DNA from: Pseudomonas rhizosphaerae | Lineage (GTDB): Bacteria; Pseudomonadota; Gammaproteobacteria; Pseudomonadales; Pseudomonadaceae | Direction of reading: 5' to 3' | Assembly: GCF_000761155.1 (NCBI RefSeq) | Contig: NZ_CP009533.1 | Span: 3,892,001 to 3,956,000 of the forward strand | Length of the DNA: 64,000 nt | In this document: piece by piece, positions 18,321 through 26,999 of the stretch | How positions within the stretch are numbered: the stretch's first letter is position 1 | How the letters are laid out: each line of letters opens with the position of its first letter | Notes under the pieces: model-generated | Database searches by the model: none | The model's input: the letters and a program-made list of their open reading frames with translations, nothing else | Told to the model about the DNA's origin: nothing | Made by a program: the position numbers and the translations under genes

Positions 18321-20450
18321 ATGGAATGCGTCTCTTATCCGTCCACGGACGGCGGATCTACGTTGTTGGTGGTCGATGATTACCCGGAAAACCTGTTAAG
18401 CATGAGAGCACTGCTCGAACGCCAGGATTGGCAGGTGGTCACTGCGGCCTCGGGTGTCGAAGCGCTGGGCAAACTGCTCGAGCACGAAGTCGATCTGGTT
18501 TTACTGGACGTGCAGATGCCGGGCATGGACGGTTTCGAAGTGGCTCGCCTGATGCGCGGTAGCCAGCGCACGCGCCTGACCCCGATCATCTTCCTGACCG
18601 CCAACGAGCAGTCACAGGCCGCCGTGCTCAAGGGCTACGCCACGGGCGCCGTGGATTATCTGTTCAAGCCGTTCGATCCTCAAATTCTGCGGCCCAAGGT
18701 TCAGGCACTGCTCGAGCAGCAGCGCAACCGACGCGACCTGCAACGCTTGAGTCGGGAGCTGGAAACGGCTCGCGCCTTCAATGCCTCGGTACTCGAAAAC
18801 GCCGGAGAAGGCATTCTGGTGGTCAGCGAACAGGGTCTGATCACCTTCGCCAACCCGGCTATCTCGCGCCTGCTCGGCGCCAATGTCGAGCAATTGCAGC
18901 GCGGAGCCTTGACCGACTACCTGCACAAACCGCATGTCCCCGAGTGGTTCGAATCCGACTTCTACCGCGCCTACAGCACGCGCACGACCTACCGCGTTCA
19001 TGATGCGCTCCTGCGCACGGCGAACGGCCAGCAATTGCCGGTGGCCTTGTCGTGCGCGCCGTTGCCGGGCGAGCAGCGCGCGATGGTGGTGACGATCCTG
19101 GACATGTCGGTGGTGCGCAGCCTGCACCAGCAGCTCGAATACCAGGCGGTCACCGATCCGCTGACCGGGCTGCTCAACCGCCGTGGTTTCTATCAGGCCG
19201 TAGAGAGTGCGCTGGTGCGCAACGAGCGTGCGGAAAAGGCCCAGGCCCTGCTGTATCTGGACCTCGACGGTTTCAAGCGAATCAACGACAGCCATGGCCA
19301 TGACGCTGGCGATCGAGCCCTGCGCTGGGTGGCCGAACAGCTCAAGGCGGTCCTGCGCCCCTTCGACGTGGTGGCGCGTCTGGGTGGCGACGAGTTCACA
19401 GCGTTGCTGGACAACCTCGACTACCCGGAGCAGGCGGCCAAGGTGGCGGAAAAGCTCATGGAACGCATCGCCATGGAGCAGACCGTGGAGGGCGTGGACA
19501 TCAGCCTGGGCGTCAGCATTGGTATCGCCACCTACCCCGAATGCGGGGCCAACCTGGACAGCCTGCTGCGTGCGGCCGATATCGCCATGTACGCTGCGAA
19601 GCAGGCCGGCCGCCAGCAATACCGCTACTACGACCAGGATCTGAATGGCCGGGCGCGGTCGCGTCTACTGCTCGAAACCAGTGTCGGCGAAGCCATCGAG
19701 AACCGTGATTTCAGTTTGGTCTACCAGCCGCAGGTGTCGCTGCTCGACGGCCGTCTGCGAGGTTTCGAGGCGCTGTTGCGCTGGTGCCATCCCAGCGTGG
19801 GCGACGTGCAGCCGGGGCTGTTCATTCCCCTGCTCGAACAGGCGCGGCTGATCAATCGCCTGTCGAGCTGGATCTACACCCAGGGTGCGGCTCAGCGGCA
19901 GGCCTGGTCCAGCCGGTTTCCTGCCGAGCTTGTGCTCAGCATCAGCTTGAGCAATGCCCAGTTCGCCATGCCCAACCTGATTGCCGAACTGCAGCGCGCG
20001 ATCGCCTTGCATGGGCTGCGCCCGCAACAGCTCGAAGTGGAAGTGGTGGAATGTTCGCTGATGCACAACCTGCCCCAGGCCACTACGCAACTGCATCAGC
20101 TGCGCAACCTGGGCGTACGCATTGCCCTGGACGATTTCGGCACGGGCCCGTGCTCGCTGAAGCTGCTGCGCGACTTGCCCATCGATACGCTCAAGCTGGA
20201 CCGCCACCTGATCGCCAGGCTGCCCGACTCACACCCCGACGGTGTCTTCGCCCGCAGCGTGATCCAGGCCTGCAACGCCTTCGACATCACGGTGATCGCC
20301 GAGGGCGTGGAAACCGCCGAGCAATGCCAGTGGTTACGCGCCGCCGGTTGCGAATGGATCCAGGGCTTTGTGATTGCCCGGCCGTTGACTGCACAGGCTG
20401 CCAGCGACTTCCCACTGGTCAGCACGGGGGTGCAGCCTGCGGTGGTGTGA
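18321..20450 (+). CDS. Response regulator with PAS, GGDEF and EAL domains (cyclic-di-GMP turnover)
   Basis: A 709-residue cytoplasmic protein. Residues 14-125 are a receiver domain (acidic pair D19 D20, phosphoacceptor D63 in LLDVQMPGMDG, T93, K116). Residues 150-265 are PAS-like. GGDEF follows, with an intact GGDEF at 355-359 and the inhibitory RxxD site (RPFD, 346-349) exactly five residues before it. From about 450 an EAL domain carries EAL at 483-485, DDFGTG at 604-609, LKLD and IAEGVET. The Asn normally found in the SVNLS metal-binding strand is Ser (S542), so phosphodiesterase activity may be weak or lost. No kinase is adjacent. Confidence 0.95.
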   Translation: MECVSYPSTDGGSTLLVVDDYPENLLSMRALLERQDWQVVTAASGVEALGKLLEHEVDLVLLDVQMPGMDGFEVARLMRGSQRTRLTPIIFLTANEQSQAAVLKGYATGAVDYLFKPFDPQILRPKVQALLEQQRNRRDLQRLSRELETARAFNASVLENAGEGILVVSEQGLITFANPAISRLLGANVEQLQRGALTDYLHKPHVPEWFESDFYRAYSTRTTYRVHDALLRTANGQQLPVALSCAPLPGEQRAMVVTILDMSVVRSLHQQLEYQAVTDPLTGLLNRRGFYQAVESALVRNERAEKAQALLYLDLDGFKRINDSHGHDAGDRALRWVAEQLKAVLRPFDVVARLGGDEFTALLDNLDYPEQAAKVAEKLMERIAMEQTVEGVDISLGVSIGIATYPECGANLDSLLRAADIAMYAAKQAGRQQYRYYDQDLNGRARSRLLLETSVGEAIENRDFSLVYQPQVSLLDGRLRGFEALLRWCHPSVGDVQPGLFIPLLEQARLINRLSSWIYTQGAAQRQAWSSRFPAELVLSISLSNAQFAMPNLIAELQRAIALHGLRPQQLEVEVVECSLMHNLPQATTQLHQLRNLGVRIALDDFGTGPCSLKLLRDLPIDTLKLDRHLIARLPDSHPDGVFARSVIQACNAFDITVIAEGVETAEQCQWLRAAGCEWIQGFVIARPLTAQAASDFPLVSTGVQPAVV

Positions 20451-20506
20451 CGCCAACGCCGGGCAGGCGTTACACTGCACGCTTCTTTCCCGTTGAAACA
20501 GGCATC

Positions 20507-21007
20507 ATGACCGCGCTGAAGTACCTGCAAGCCTACCCACCCGCACTGCAGGAGCAGGTACGGCAACTGATCGAGCGCGGCCAACTGGCGGACTATCTCA
20601 GCCAGCGTTACCCCGGGCGCCACGCCGTGCAGAGCGACAAGGCGCTGTACAGCTATGCCATGGCGTTGAAGCAGGAGCACCTGCGCAATGCGCCGGCCAT
20701 CGACAAGGTCCTGTTCGACAACCGCCTGGACCTGACGCATCGCGCGCTGGGCCTGCACACGGCGGTGTCGCGGGTACAGGGCGGCAAGCTCAAGGCCAAG
20801 AAGGAAATCCGCATCGCTTCATTGTTCAAGGACGCAGCGCCGCAGTTTCTCCAGATGATCGTGGTGCATGAGCTGGCGCACTTCCGTGAGAGCGACCACA
20901 ACAAGGCGTTCTACCAGCTGTGCGAGCACATGCTGCCCGGTTACCACCAGTTGGAATTCGACCTGCGCGTCTACCTGACCTACCGTGATCTACCCCCGCC
21001 GACGTGA
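20507..21007 (+). CDS. YgjP-like metallopeptidase domain protein (DUF45)
   Basis: A 166-residue protein with zincin motif VVHELAHFRESDHNKAFYQLCEHMLP: HELAH plus a third His (DHNKAF), as in the YgjP/WLM-like M48-related family. The first half is basic and helical. Members are cytoplasmic; E. coli YgjP was described as a possible nucleotidase, so a protease role should not be assumed. ATG at 20507 lacks a strong ribosome site. The reading frame is open far upstream, but that part is antisense-like overlap with the EAL gene. Confidence 0.8.
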   Translation: MTALKYLQAYPPALQEQVRQLIERGQLADYLSQRYPGRHAVQSDKALYSYAMALKQEHLRNAPAIDKVLFDNRLDLTHRALGLHTAVSRVQGGKLKAKKEIRIASLFKDAAPQFLQMIVVHELAHFRESDHNKAFYQLCEHMLPGYHQLEFDLRVYLTYRDLPPPT

Positions 21008-21018
21008 AGGACATTCCC

Positions 21019-21315
21019 ATGCAAGTCAGCAAGACCCGCAGCAGTTTCTACCGTCGGCTCTACGTAGCCTGGCTGATCGACAGCGGCCAGGCGGCCACCG
21101 TGCCGGCCCTGATCGAGGCCACGGGCATGCCTCGGCGCACCGCCCAGGACACCATTGCAGCGCTGGCCGATCTGGACATCACCTGCGAGTTCGAGCAGCA
21201 GGACGGTGAGCGCAATCACATCGGCCGCTATGTGATCAGGCAGTGGGGTGCAATCGACCGGGAATGGATCGGCCAGAACCTGGGGCAGATCCGGCAGGTC
21301 CTGGGCTACCCCTGA
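21019..21315 (+). CDS. Small winged helix-turn-helix protein
   Basis: A 98-residue protein whose PALIEATGMPRRTAQDTIAALADLDITCEF reads as an HTH with wing, followed by HIGRYVIRQWGAIDREW. It is probably DNA-binding, but no ligand domain or target is visible. ATG at 21019 has a GAAGGA ribosome site 7 bases upstream; a GTG at 21004 overlapping the previous stop is possible. It is closely linked to the YgjP-like gene (probable operon), and its last 10 bases overlap the convergent acetyltransferase gene. Confidence 0.7.
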   Translation: MQVSKTRSSFYRRLYVAWLIDSGQAATVPALIEATGMPRRTAQDTIAALADLDITCEFEQQDGERNHIGRYVIRQWGAIDREWIGQNLGQIRQVLGYP

Positions 21316-21776
21316 GCAGCTTCGTTCTCGCGGCGCATGGCGATGTGCGGGATGTTGTCCTCGAGGTATTCCTCGCCCTGGGCGATGAAACCGTAGCGGC
21401 CGTAATAGCCCTGCAGATGGGCCTGGGCCGATAGCTGGATCGGCACCTGCGGCCAGCGTTGGGCGGCCTGCTCCAGTGCGTTGGACAGCAACGTGTGGCC
21501 CAATCCCGTGCCGCGAGCCGATGCGGCGGTGATCACCCGGCCGATCACCACGTCGCCGTCCTGGGTCGACGGGTCGAGCAGACGCAGGTAGGCCACCAGC
21601 TGCCCGTCACTCCACGCCAGCAGATGGCAGGTGTCGGCGTACAGGTCCTGCCCGTCGACGTCCTGGTAGGGGCATTGCTGCTCGACCACGAAGACTTCGC
21701 TGCGCAGGCGCAGGATTTCGTACAGCTGGCGCACGTCCAGCTCGCTGTGGTGCATGCACATCCATTCGACGGCCAT
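21306..21776 (-). CDS. ElaA-type GNAT family N-acetyltransferase
   Basis: A 156-residue protein starting MAVEWMCMHHSELDVRQLYEILRLRSEVFVVEQQCPYQDVDGQD, the ElaA signature, with the acetyl-CoA loop VITAASARGTGLGHTLL (R/Q-x-x-G-x-G/A pattern) and GYYGRYGFIAQGEEYLEDNIPHI near the C-terminus. Substrate unknown. ATG at 21776 follows GAGGTAACT. It converges with, and overlaps, the winged-helix gene. Confidence 0.9.
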   Translation of the reverse strand: MAVEWMCMHHSELDVRQLYEILRLRSEVFVVEQQCPYQDVDGQDLYADTCHLLAWSDGQLVAYLRLLDPSTQDGDVVIGRVITAASARGTGLGHTLLSNALEQAAQRWPQVPIQLSAQAHLQGYYGRYGFIAQGEEYLEDNIPHIAMRRENEAAQG

Positions 21777-21820
21777 AGTTACCTCGTTCAACGTTTCGAT
21801 TCGGGCAGGCTGCAGCGCCG

Positions 21821-24010
21821 CTAGGGGGCGACCGCGGTCGGCCCCTTGATCAGGTGCGCGGCCAGGGTTCGCAGTGGCCCCAGTTGCCGACAGATCAACG
21901 CCAGTTGGGTCTGGACCAGGCGCTGGCCTTCGTCGACCTCGTCGGGCATCTGCTCCAGCGCGTCGGCCAACGCTTCCTCACTGTCGCTCTGCACCTGCAC
22001 CGGTTCGCGCGTGGCCAGGCCCGTCGCGATTTCATCGATGCTGCGCGCCAGGCTTTCGCCGGCCTCGCCGATCAGTTGCTCACGCGCCTCGCCTGGCAAC
22101 TCGGTGCCACGGTGAGCACCCAGGCCGGACAGGTAGCTGAGCAAGGTGTGCGACAGCACCAGGAAGCGGAAGCCGACGTCGGCTTCCTTGCGGAAGTGCC
22201 CCGGCTCCATGAGCATGTTGGCCAGGGTGGTGGAGAGCGCGGCATCGGCGTTGTGCGCGTTGCGCCGGGCCAGGCGGTAGGCGAGGTCGTCGCTCTTGCC
22301 ATTGGCGTACTGTTGCATGATCTGGCGCAGGTAGATGCTGTTGCAGGTCAGGGTATTGGCCAGCACCTTGTTCAGTTTGCGGCCCTGCCAGTCGGGCAGG
22401 AACAGGAACACCGCCAGGCCGGCGATCAGGCTACCGAGCAGGGTGTCGAACAGCCGTGGCAGGAACAGGCCGTAGCCGTCGCCGGTCTGGTTGAAGCAGA
22501 ACAGCACCATCAAAGTGATGGCCGCAGTGGCCAGGGTGTAGCGCGTGGTGCGGTTGACAAAGAACACCAGGCCGGCGCCGATGGCGAACAGCGATTGCAC
22601 GATGGGGCTGGGGAACAGATCGAACAGCGCCCAGCCCACGGTCAGGCCGATGGCGGTGCCGATGATGCGCTGGCCCAGCTTGCGGCGGGTGGCACCGTAG
22701 CTGGGCTGGCACACGAACAGGGTGGTCAGCATGATCCAGTAGCCCTGGCTGGGGTGGATCAGATGAACCATGGCGTAGCAGATCACCAGCGCCAGGGGCA
22801 GGCGCAAGGCGTGGCGGAACAGCAGCGAGGTGGGCGTGAGGTTCTGCCGAATGCGGCCCCAGAAGTCCTTGAGGGTGTGCGGCGAGCGGTCCAGCAGGCT
22901 GCTGTCGCGGGCATCGGCCAGACGGTCGGGGTTGCCGGCGTCGCTGAGCAATCGGTCGAGGGTGCCAAGGTTGGCCGCCAGTGCGCGCAGCGAACGCAGC
23001 AGCCCACGCCAGGCCGGGTTGCTCTGGATGCGCAGGTGTTCGAGCGAGGCGCGCAGGTCGCTCAGGGCTTCGGCGAAGCTGTCGTCGTAGATGAACGGCT
23101 GGCGCAACTGGATCGACTCGCCCAGGCGCTGGCAGGCGACGCCTTGCTGGCGCAGCAAGCGCTGGCAACGGAACAGCACGTCGCTGTGGAAAAAGGCTTC
23201 GGCCAGCGCGTTGTAGGGGTAGTGGGAAGAGCTGGCGCGTTCGTGGATGTCCTGGGCGAGGAAATACAGCTTCAGGTAACGACTGACCTTGGAGCCGGGA
23301 CGGCCGTTGCCGACCCGGTGCAGGATGATTTCCTTGGCGGCGTTGAGCGCCGCCACGACCCGACCGTTCTGCTTGGCCAGCTCCAGGCGGCGGGCTTCCA
23401 CATCCAGTTGGCGAATCGGTTCGAACAGGCTCGACTTGAGTTTGAGGTACTGCCCCAGTTCGCTGAACAGTCGCGCCAGGGCCTGTTGCACCGGCTGGTT
23501 GGAAAACAGCACCTGCCACAGCACCGAAAGCAGGCCGTACCAGGCGGCACCGGCCACCAGCAGCAGCGGCTCGCGCCACAGGTTGCTGACTTCGCCGCCG
23601 CGCTGGTCGACGCCAATCATGGTGTAGACCGAGAGGATCAGGGTGGCGTAGGCGATCGCCCCGTAGCGCTCGCCCAGCGCGCCGAGCATGGTCAGGGCGA
23701 AGCTGGCCACGGCCAGGGCGGTGACAAAGACGTAGGGGTAGGGGAACAGCAATTCCACGGCGAAGGCGGCGACGGTGAAGCAGGACAATGTGGCCGCCAG
23801 GGCGCGGATGCGGCCTTGCCAGTTGTCGTCGGTCTCGGCCAGGGCGCAGGCGATGATGCCCAGGAACAGCGGGACCAGCAGGCGCATCTCGTTTTCATAC
23901 CAGCACAGCGCCATGCTGCCGGACAGGGCGATGAACACCCGTACGCTGTAGCTGAACTTGTCCAGTGCCCACAAGCGGCGCATGGATTGGCGGAACGACC
24001 TGGATGCCAT
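21821..24010 (-). CDS. FUSC-family inner membrane protein (YccS/YhfK-like)
   Basis: A 729-residue protein with two blocks of membrane helices (about residues 20-150 and 400-520), each followed by a large cytoplasmic helical region: the duplicated FUSC / aromatic acid exporter layout. Seen: ALSGSMALCWYENEMRLLVPLFLGIIACALAETDDNW at the start, and HPSQGYWIMLTTLFVCQPSYGATRRKLGQRIIGTAIG at the second block, typical of YccS. Proposed to export aromatic or other toxic organic acids; substrate unknown. Divergent partner absent; a cluster of REPs lies just upstream. Confidence 0.88.
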   Translation of the reverse strand: MASRSFRQSMRRLWALDKFSYSVRVFIALSGSMALCWYENEMRLLVPLFLGIIACALAETDDNWQGRIRALAATLSCFTVAAFAVELLFPYPYVFVTALAVASFALTMLGALGERYGAIAYATLILSVYTMIGVDQRGGEVSNLWREPLLLVAGAAWYGLLSVLWQVLFSNQPVQQALARLFSELGQYLKLKSSLFEPIRQLDVEARRLELAKQNGRVVAALNAAKEIILHRVGNGRPGSKVSRYLKLYFLAQDIHERASSSHYPYNALAEAFFHSDVLFRCQRLLRQQGVACQRLGESIQLRQPFIYDDSFAEALSDLRASLEHLRIQSNPAWRGLLRSLRALAANLGTLDRLLSDAGNPDRLADARDSSLLDRSPHTLKDFWGRIRQNLTPTSLLFRHALRLPLALVICYAMVHLIHPSQGYWIMLTTLFVCQPSYGATRRKLGQRIIGTAIGLTVGWALFDLFPSPIVQSLFAIGAGLVFFVNRTTRYTLATAAITLMVLFCFNQTGDGYGLFLPRLFDTLLGSLIAGLAVFLFLPDWQGRKLNKVLANTLTCNSIYLRQIMQQYANGKSDDLAYRLARRNAHNADAALSTTLANMLMEPGHFRKEADVGFRFLVLSHTLLSYLSGLGAHRGTELPGEAREQLIGEAGESLARSIDEIATGLATREPVQVQSDSEEALADALEQMPDEVDEGQRLVQTQLALICRQLGPLRTLAAHLIKGPTAVAP

Positions 24011-24085
24011 GAAGAGGGAATAGACCTGTAGGCGAGGGAGCTGATGAACGGCGTCAATCTATCACTGTCGGCGGTCGACGGGTAC

Positions 24086-24240
24086 TGCGCGGTGGCCCCG
24101 ACGCGGCTCGCGCCGCTGCTACAAGAGCGGTGGTGGGTCGATGGTGCGCGGTGGCTCCGACGCGGCTTGCGCCGCTGCTACGGGGGTGGTGGTGGATCGA
24201 TGGGGTGTGGGGACTCTGTAGCAGCGGCGCGAGCCGCGTC
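24086..24240 (+). repeat. Three REP units (family B), two direct and one inverted
   Basis: Units at 24086-24122 and 24145-24181 end GCGCCGCTGCTAC. A third, in opposite orientation, starts GTAGCAGCGGCGCGAGCC at 24218. They occupy the gap between the FUSC gene start and the flavoprotein stop, so the 24011-24266 region is essentially repeat. Confidence 0.88.
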
Positions 24241-24266
24241 CGGGGGCGCTGCGCACTGGCGTCGTG

Positions 24267-25445
24267 CTACACGTACTGCGCTGCTGCGTAACCCGAGGCC
24301 CAGGCCCACTGGAAATTGAACCCGCCCAGGTGCCCGCTGACGTCGAGCACCTCGCCGATGAAATACAGACCCGGGCTCTTCAACGATTCCATCGTCTTGG
24401 AGGACACCTCGCGGGTATCGACCCCGCCCAGGGTCACCTCGGCGGTGCGGTAGCCCTCGGTGCCGGCGGGCACCAGTTGCCAGGCGCCCAAGGTGTTCGC
24501 CACCGCCTGCAACTCCACCGGGGTGTACTGCTTCATCGGCTTGGACACGAACCAGTGTTCGGCCAGCAGGTTGGCCATTTTCTTGGTGAAGACTTCGCCC
24601 AGCAGGGTCTTGAGCTCCGAATTGGGTCGTTCGGCCTGCTGTTGCTGCAACCAGGCCAGCGCATCGTGATCGGGCAGCAGATTGATCTCGACGCTGTCGC
24701 CAGGCTGCCAGAACGAGGAAATCTGCAAGATCGCCGGGCCGCTCAGACCACGATGGGTAAACAGCAGGTTCTCGCGAAACGCCTGATCGTTGCAGCTCAC
24801 CAGGCAATCCACCGAAGTCCCCGACAGCTCGGCGCAGATATCCTTGAGCTGGTCGGTGATGGTGAACGGCACCAGGCCGGCGCGGGTGGGCAGGACGCTG
24901 TGGCCGAACTGGCGAGCGATCTGGTAACCGAAGCCGGTGGCACCCAGGGTCGGAATCGACAGGCCACCGGTGGCCACCACCAACGACTGGCACGCCAACG
25001 GCCCCATTGAAGTCTGCAAGCGATAGCCTTCGGCGGTTTTCTCGATGGCCTGCACCGAGGTGTCCATGCGCAACTCGACGCCTGCGCTTTCACATTCGGC
25101 CAGCAGCAGGCCAAGGATGTCGCTGGACTTGTTGTCGCAGAACAGTTGGCCGAGTTTCTTCTCGTGGTAGGGCACGGCGTGCTTGGCCACCAAGGCGATG
25201 AAGTCCCATTGGGTGTAGCGGGCCAGGGCCGACTTGCAGAAATGCGGGTTCTGCGAGAGGAAGTTGGCAGGTTCGGTGTACATGTTGGTGAAGTTGCAGC
25301 GACCGCCGCCGGACATGAGGATCTTCTTGCCAGGCTTGTTGGCGTGATCGATCAGCAGCACTTCGCGGCCCCGCTGTGCGGCACTCAGGGCGCACATGAG
25401 GCCGGCGGCACCGGCGCCGATGATGATGACGGGGGTAGAGCGCAC
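24267..25445 (-). CDS. NAD(P)/FAD-dependent oxidoreductase, BaiN/HI0933 family
   Basis: A 392-residue flavoprotein with an N-terminal FAD-binding GAGAAGLMCALSAAQRGREVLLID and the family hallmark KILMSGGGRCNFTN at about residue 45. Further on are LVVATGGLSIPTLGATGFGYQIARQFGH, and the C-terminal LYFIGEVLDVSGHLGGFNFQWAWASGYAAA that closes the FAD site. Family members are annotated as YhiN/BaiN; the reaction for the enterobacterial and pseudomonad forms is unknown. Length and domain order are normal. Confidence 0.92.
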   Translation of the reverse strand: MRSTPVIIIGAGAAGLMCALSAAQRGREVLLIDHANKPGKKILMSGGGRCNFTNMYTEPANFLSQNPHFCKSALARYTQWDFIALVAKHAVPYHEKKLGQLFCDNKSSDILGLLLAECESAGVELRMDTSVQAIEKTAEGYRLQTSMGPLACQSLVVATGGLSIPTLGATGFGYQIARQFGHSVLPTRAGLVPFTITDQLKDICAELSGTSVDCLVSCNDQAFRENLLFTHRGLSGPAILQISSFWQPGDSVEINLLPDHDALAWLQQQQAERPNSELKTLLGEVFTKKMANLLAEHWFVSKPMKQYTPVELQAVANTLGAWQLVPAGTEGYRTAEVTLGGVDTREVSSKTMESLKSPGLYFIGEVLDVSGHLGGFNFQWAWASGYAAAQYV

Positions 25446-25480
25446 TGCTGGGTCCTCTTGCTTCGTGGGGTGTCAGGGGT

Positions 25481-25536
25481 GGCCTCTTCGCGGGCAGAGA
25501 CCCGCTCCCACAGGGTCGTGTGGGAGCGAAGAGGCC
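25481..25536 (+). repeat. REP element (family C), one arm internally shortened
   Basis: A left arm of the family found at 40524 and 44593 (GGCCTCTTCGCGGGCAGAG...) faces a right arm that lacks its middle part and reads GTGGGAGCGAAGAGGCC. It sits between the dbpA stop and the flavoprotein start. Confidence 0.8.
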
Positions 25537-25546
25537 TAGCCTGCAG

Positions 25547-26932
25547 TCAGAGAATCCGCACGCGCAGCGAACGGCCCTTGATCTTGCCGCTGTTCAGCCG
25601 CTGCAACGCCTGCTGGGCGATCCCGCGTTCCACGGCCACGAAGGCCTGGAAATCAAAGATGGCGATCTTGCCGACCTGGGTGCCGGGGATGCCCGCATCG
25701 CCGGTGAGTGCGCCGAGGATATCGCCCGGACGCACCTTGTCCTTGCGCCCGGCACCAATGCACAGGGTGCTCATCGGCGGCAGCAGTGGCTCGCCGCCCT
25801 TGGACGTCAGGCTGTCGAGCTCGGCCCAGGCCAGTGGCGATTTCTGCAGTTGCTCGATGGCCTGCGCCCGATGCGCCTCGGCCGGAGCGACGAAGCTGAT
25901 CGCCAAACCTTTCTCCCCGGCGCGACCGGTACGGCCCACACGGTGGATGTGGATTTCCGAATCGCGCGCCAGCTCGACGTTGATCACCATGTCCAGGGCA
26001 TCGATGTCCAGGCCGCGGGCGGCCACATCGGTCGCCACCAGCACCGAAGTGCTGCGGTTGGCGAACATGGCCAGAACCTGGTCGCGGTCGCGCTGCTCCA
26101 GGTCGCCATGCAGCGCCACGGCGCTGATGCCCTTGCTGGTCAGGTGATCGACCACTTCCTGGCACTGCTGCTTGGTGTAGCAGAACGCCACGCACGACTG
26201 CGGGCGGAAGTGGCCCAGGGCGCGCACCACGGCGGCCATGCGGTCATCCGGCGAAATCTCGTAGAAACGCTGCTCGATCTGGCTGTCGGCATGCAGAGCC
26301 TCGGCCTTGACCTGCTGCGGATCGCGCATGAACTTGGACGACAGCTGCTTGATCCCGACCGGGTAGGTGGCCGAGAACAGCAGGGTCTGCCGGCGTTCCG
26401 GAGTCTGCTCGATGATGTCGGCGATGGAATCGTAGAAACCCATGTCGAGCATGCGGTCAGCTTCGTCGAGCACCAGGGTGTTGAGCCCGTCGAGCACCAG
26501 CGAACCCTTGCGCAGGTGCTGCTGGATACGTCCCGGCGTGCCGACGATGATGTGCGCGCCGTGCTCCAGCGAAGCGATCTGCGGGCCGAACGACACGCCG
26601 CCGCACAGGGTCAGCACCTTGATGTTGTCTTCGGCACGCGCCAGGCGGCGGATTTCCTTGGCCACCTGGTCGGCCAGCTCGCGGGTGGGGCACATGATCA
26701 GCGCCTGGCAGCCGAAATAGCGCGGGTTGATCGGGTTCAGCAGGCCGATGCCGAACGCGGCCGTCTTGCCGCTGCCGGTCTTGGCTTGGGCGATCAGGTC
26801 CATGCCCTTGAGAATCACCGGCAAGCTCTGCGCCTGGATCGGCGTCATCTGGGCATACCCGAGGGATTCAAGGTTGGCCAGCATGGCGGCGGACAGGGGC
26901 AGCGTGTTGAAAGCAGTGGCAATGGTGGTCAC
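25547..26932 (-). CDS. dbpA: ATP-dependent RNA helicase DbpA
   Basis: A 461-residue DEAD-box helicase. The Q motif is FNTLPLSAAMLANLESLGYAQMTPIQ; motif I AKTGSGKT; PTRELADQVAKE; VGTPGRI; motif II DEAD; motif III SAT; then HGDLEQRDRD, VATDVAARGLD and HRVGRTGRAG (motif VI). The C-terminal domain, ending SGKIKGRSLRVRIL, is the DbpA RNA-binding (RRM-like) module that recognises hairpin 92 of 23S rRNA. It acts in 50S assembly. I chose GTG at 26932 (MTTIATAFNTLP); a TTG five codons upstream is also in frame. No ATG is suitably placed. Confidence 0.94.
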   Translation of the reverse strand: MTTIATAFNTLPLSAAMLANLESLGYAQMTPIQAQSLPVILKGMDLIAQAKTGSGKTAAFGIGLLNPINPRYFGCQALIMCPTRELADQVAKEIRRLARAEDNIKVLTLCGGVSFGPQIASLEHGAHIIVGTPGRIQQHLRKGSLVLDGLNTLVLDEADRMLDMGFYDSIADIIEQTPERRQTLLFSATYPVGIKQLSSKFMRDPQQVKAEALHADSQIEQRFYEISPDDRMAAVVRALGHFRPQSCVAFCYTKQQCQEVVDHLTSKGISAVALHGDLEQRDRDQVLAMFANRSTSVLVATDVAARGLDIDALDMVINVELARDSEIHIHRVGRTGRAGEKGLAISFVAPAEAHRAQAIEQLQKSPLAWAELDSLTSKGGEPLLPPMSTLCIGAGRKDKVRPGDILGALTGDAGIPGTQVGKIAIFDFQAFVAVERGIAQQALQRLNSGKIKGRSLRVRIL

Positions 26933-26999
26933 GGGACGGGCCTGCAAAACAAAATGTCGCGCAGTGTATCAGTCCCGTGGCCTTTCGCCCTAAACCTCC

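Noticed and set aside
19784..20506. Fusion of the EAL region to the YgjP-like protein in another frame
   Set aside because: The joint 407-codon frame upstream of ATG 20507 lies out of frame over the EAL domain and is Arg/Ala/Pro-rich shadow sequence.
21854..24031. 725-codon plus-strand frame opposite the FUSC gene
   Set aside because: Antisense shadow: the product is Gln/His/Arg-rich without domains, and the minus-strand protein has clear membrane and family motifs.
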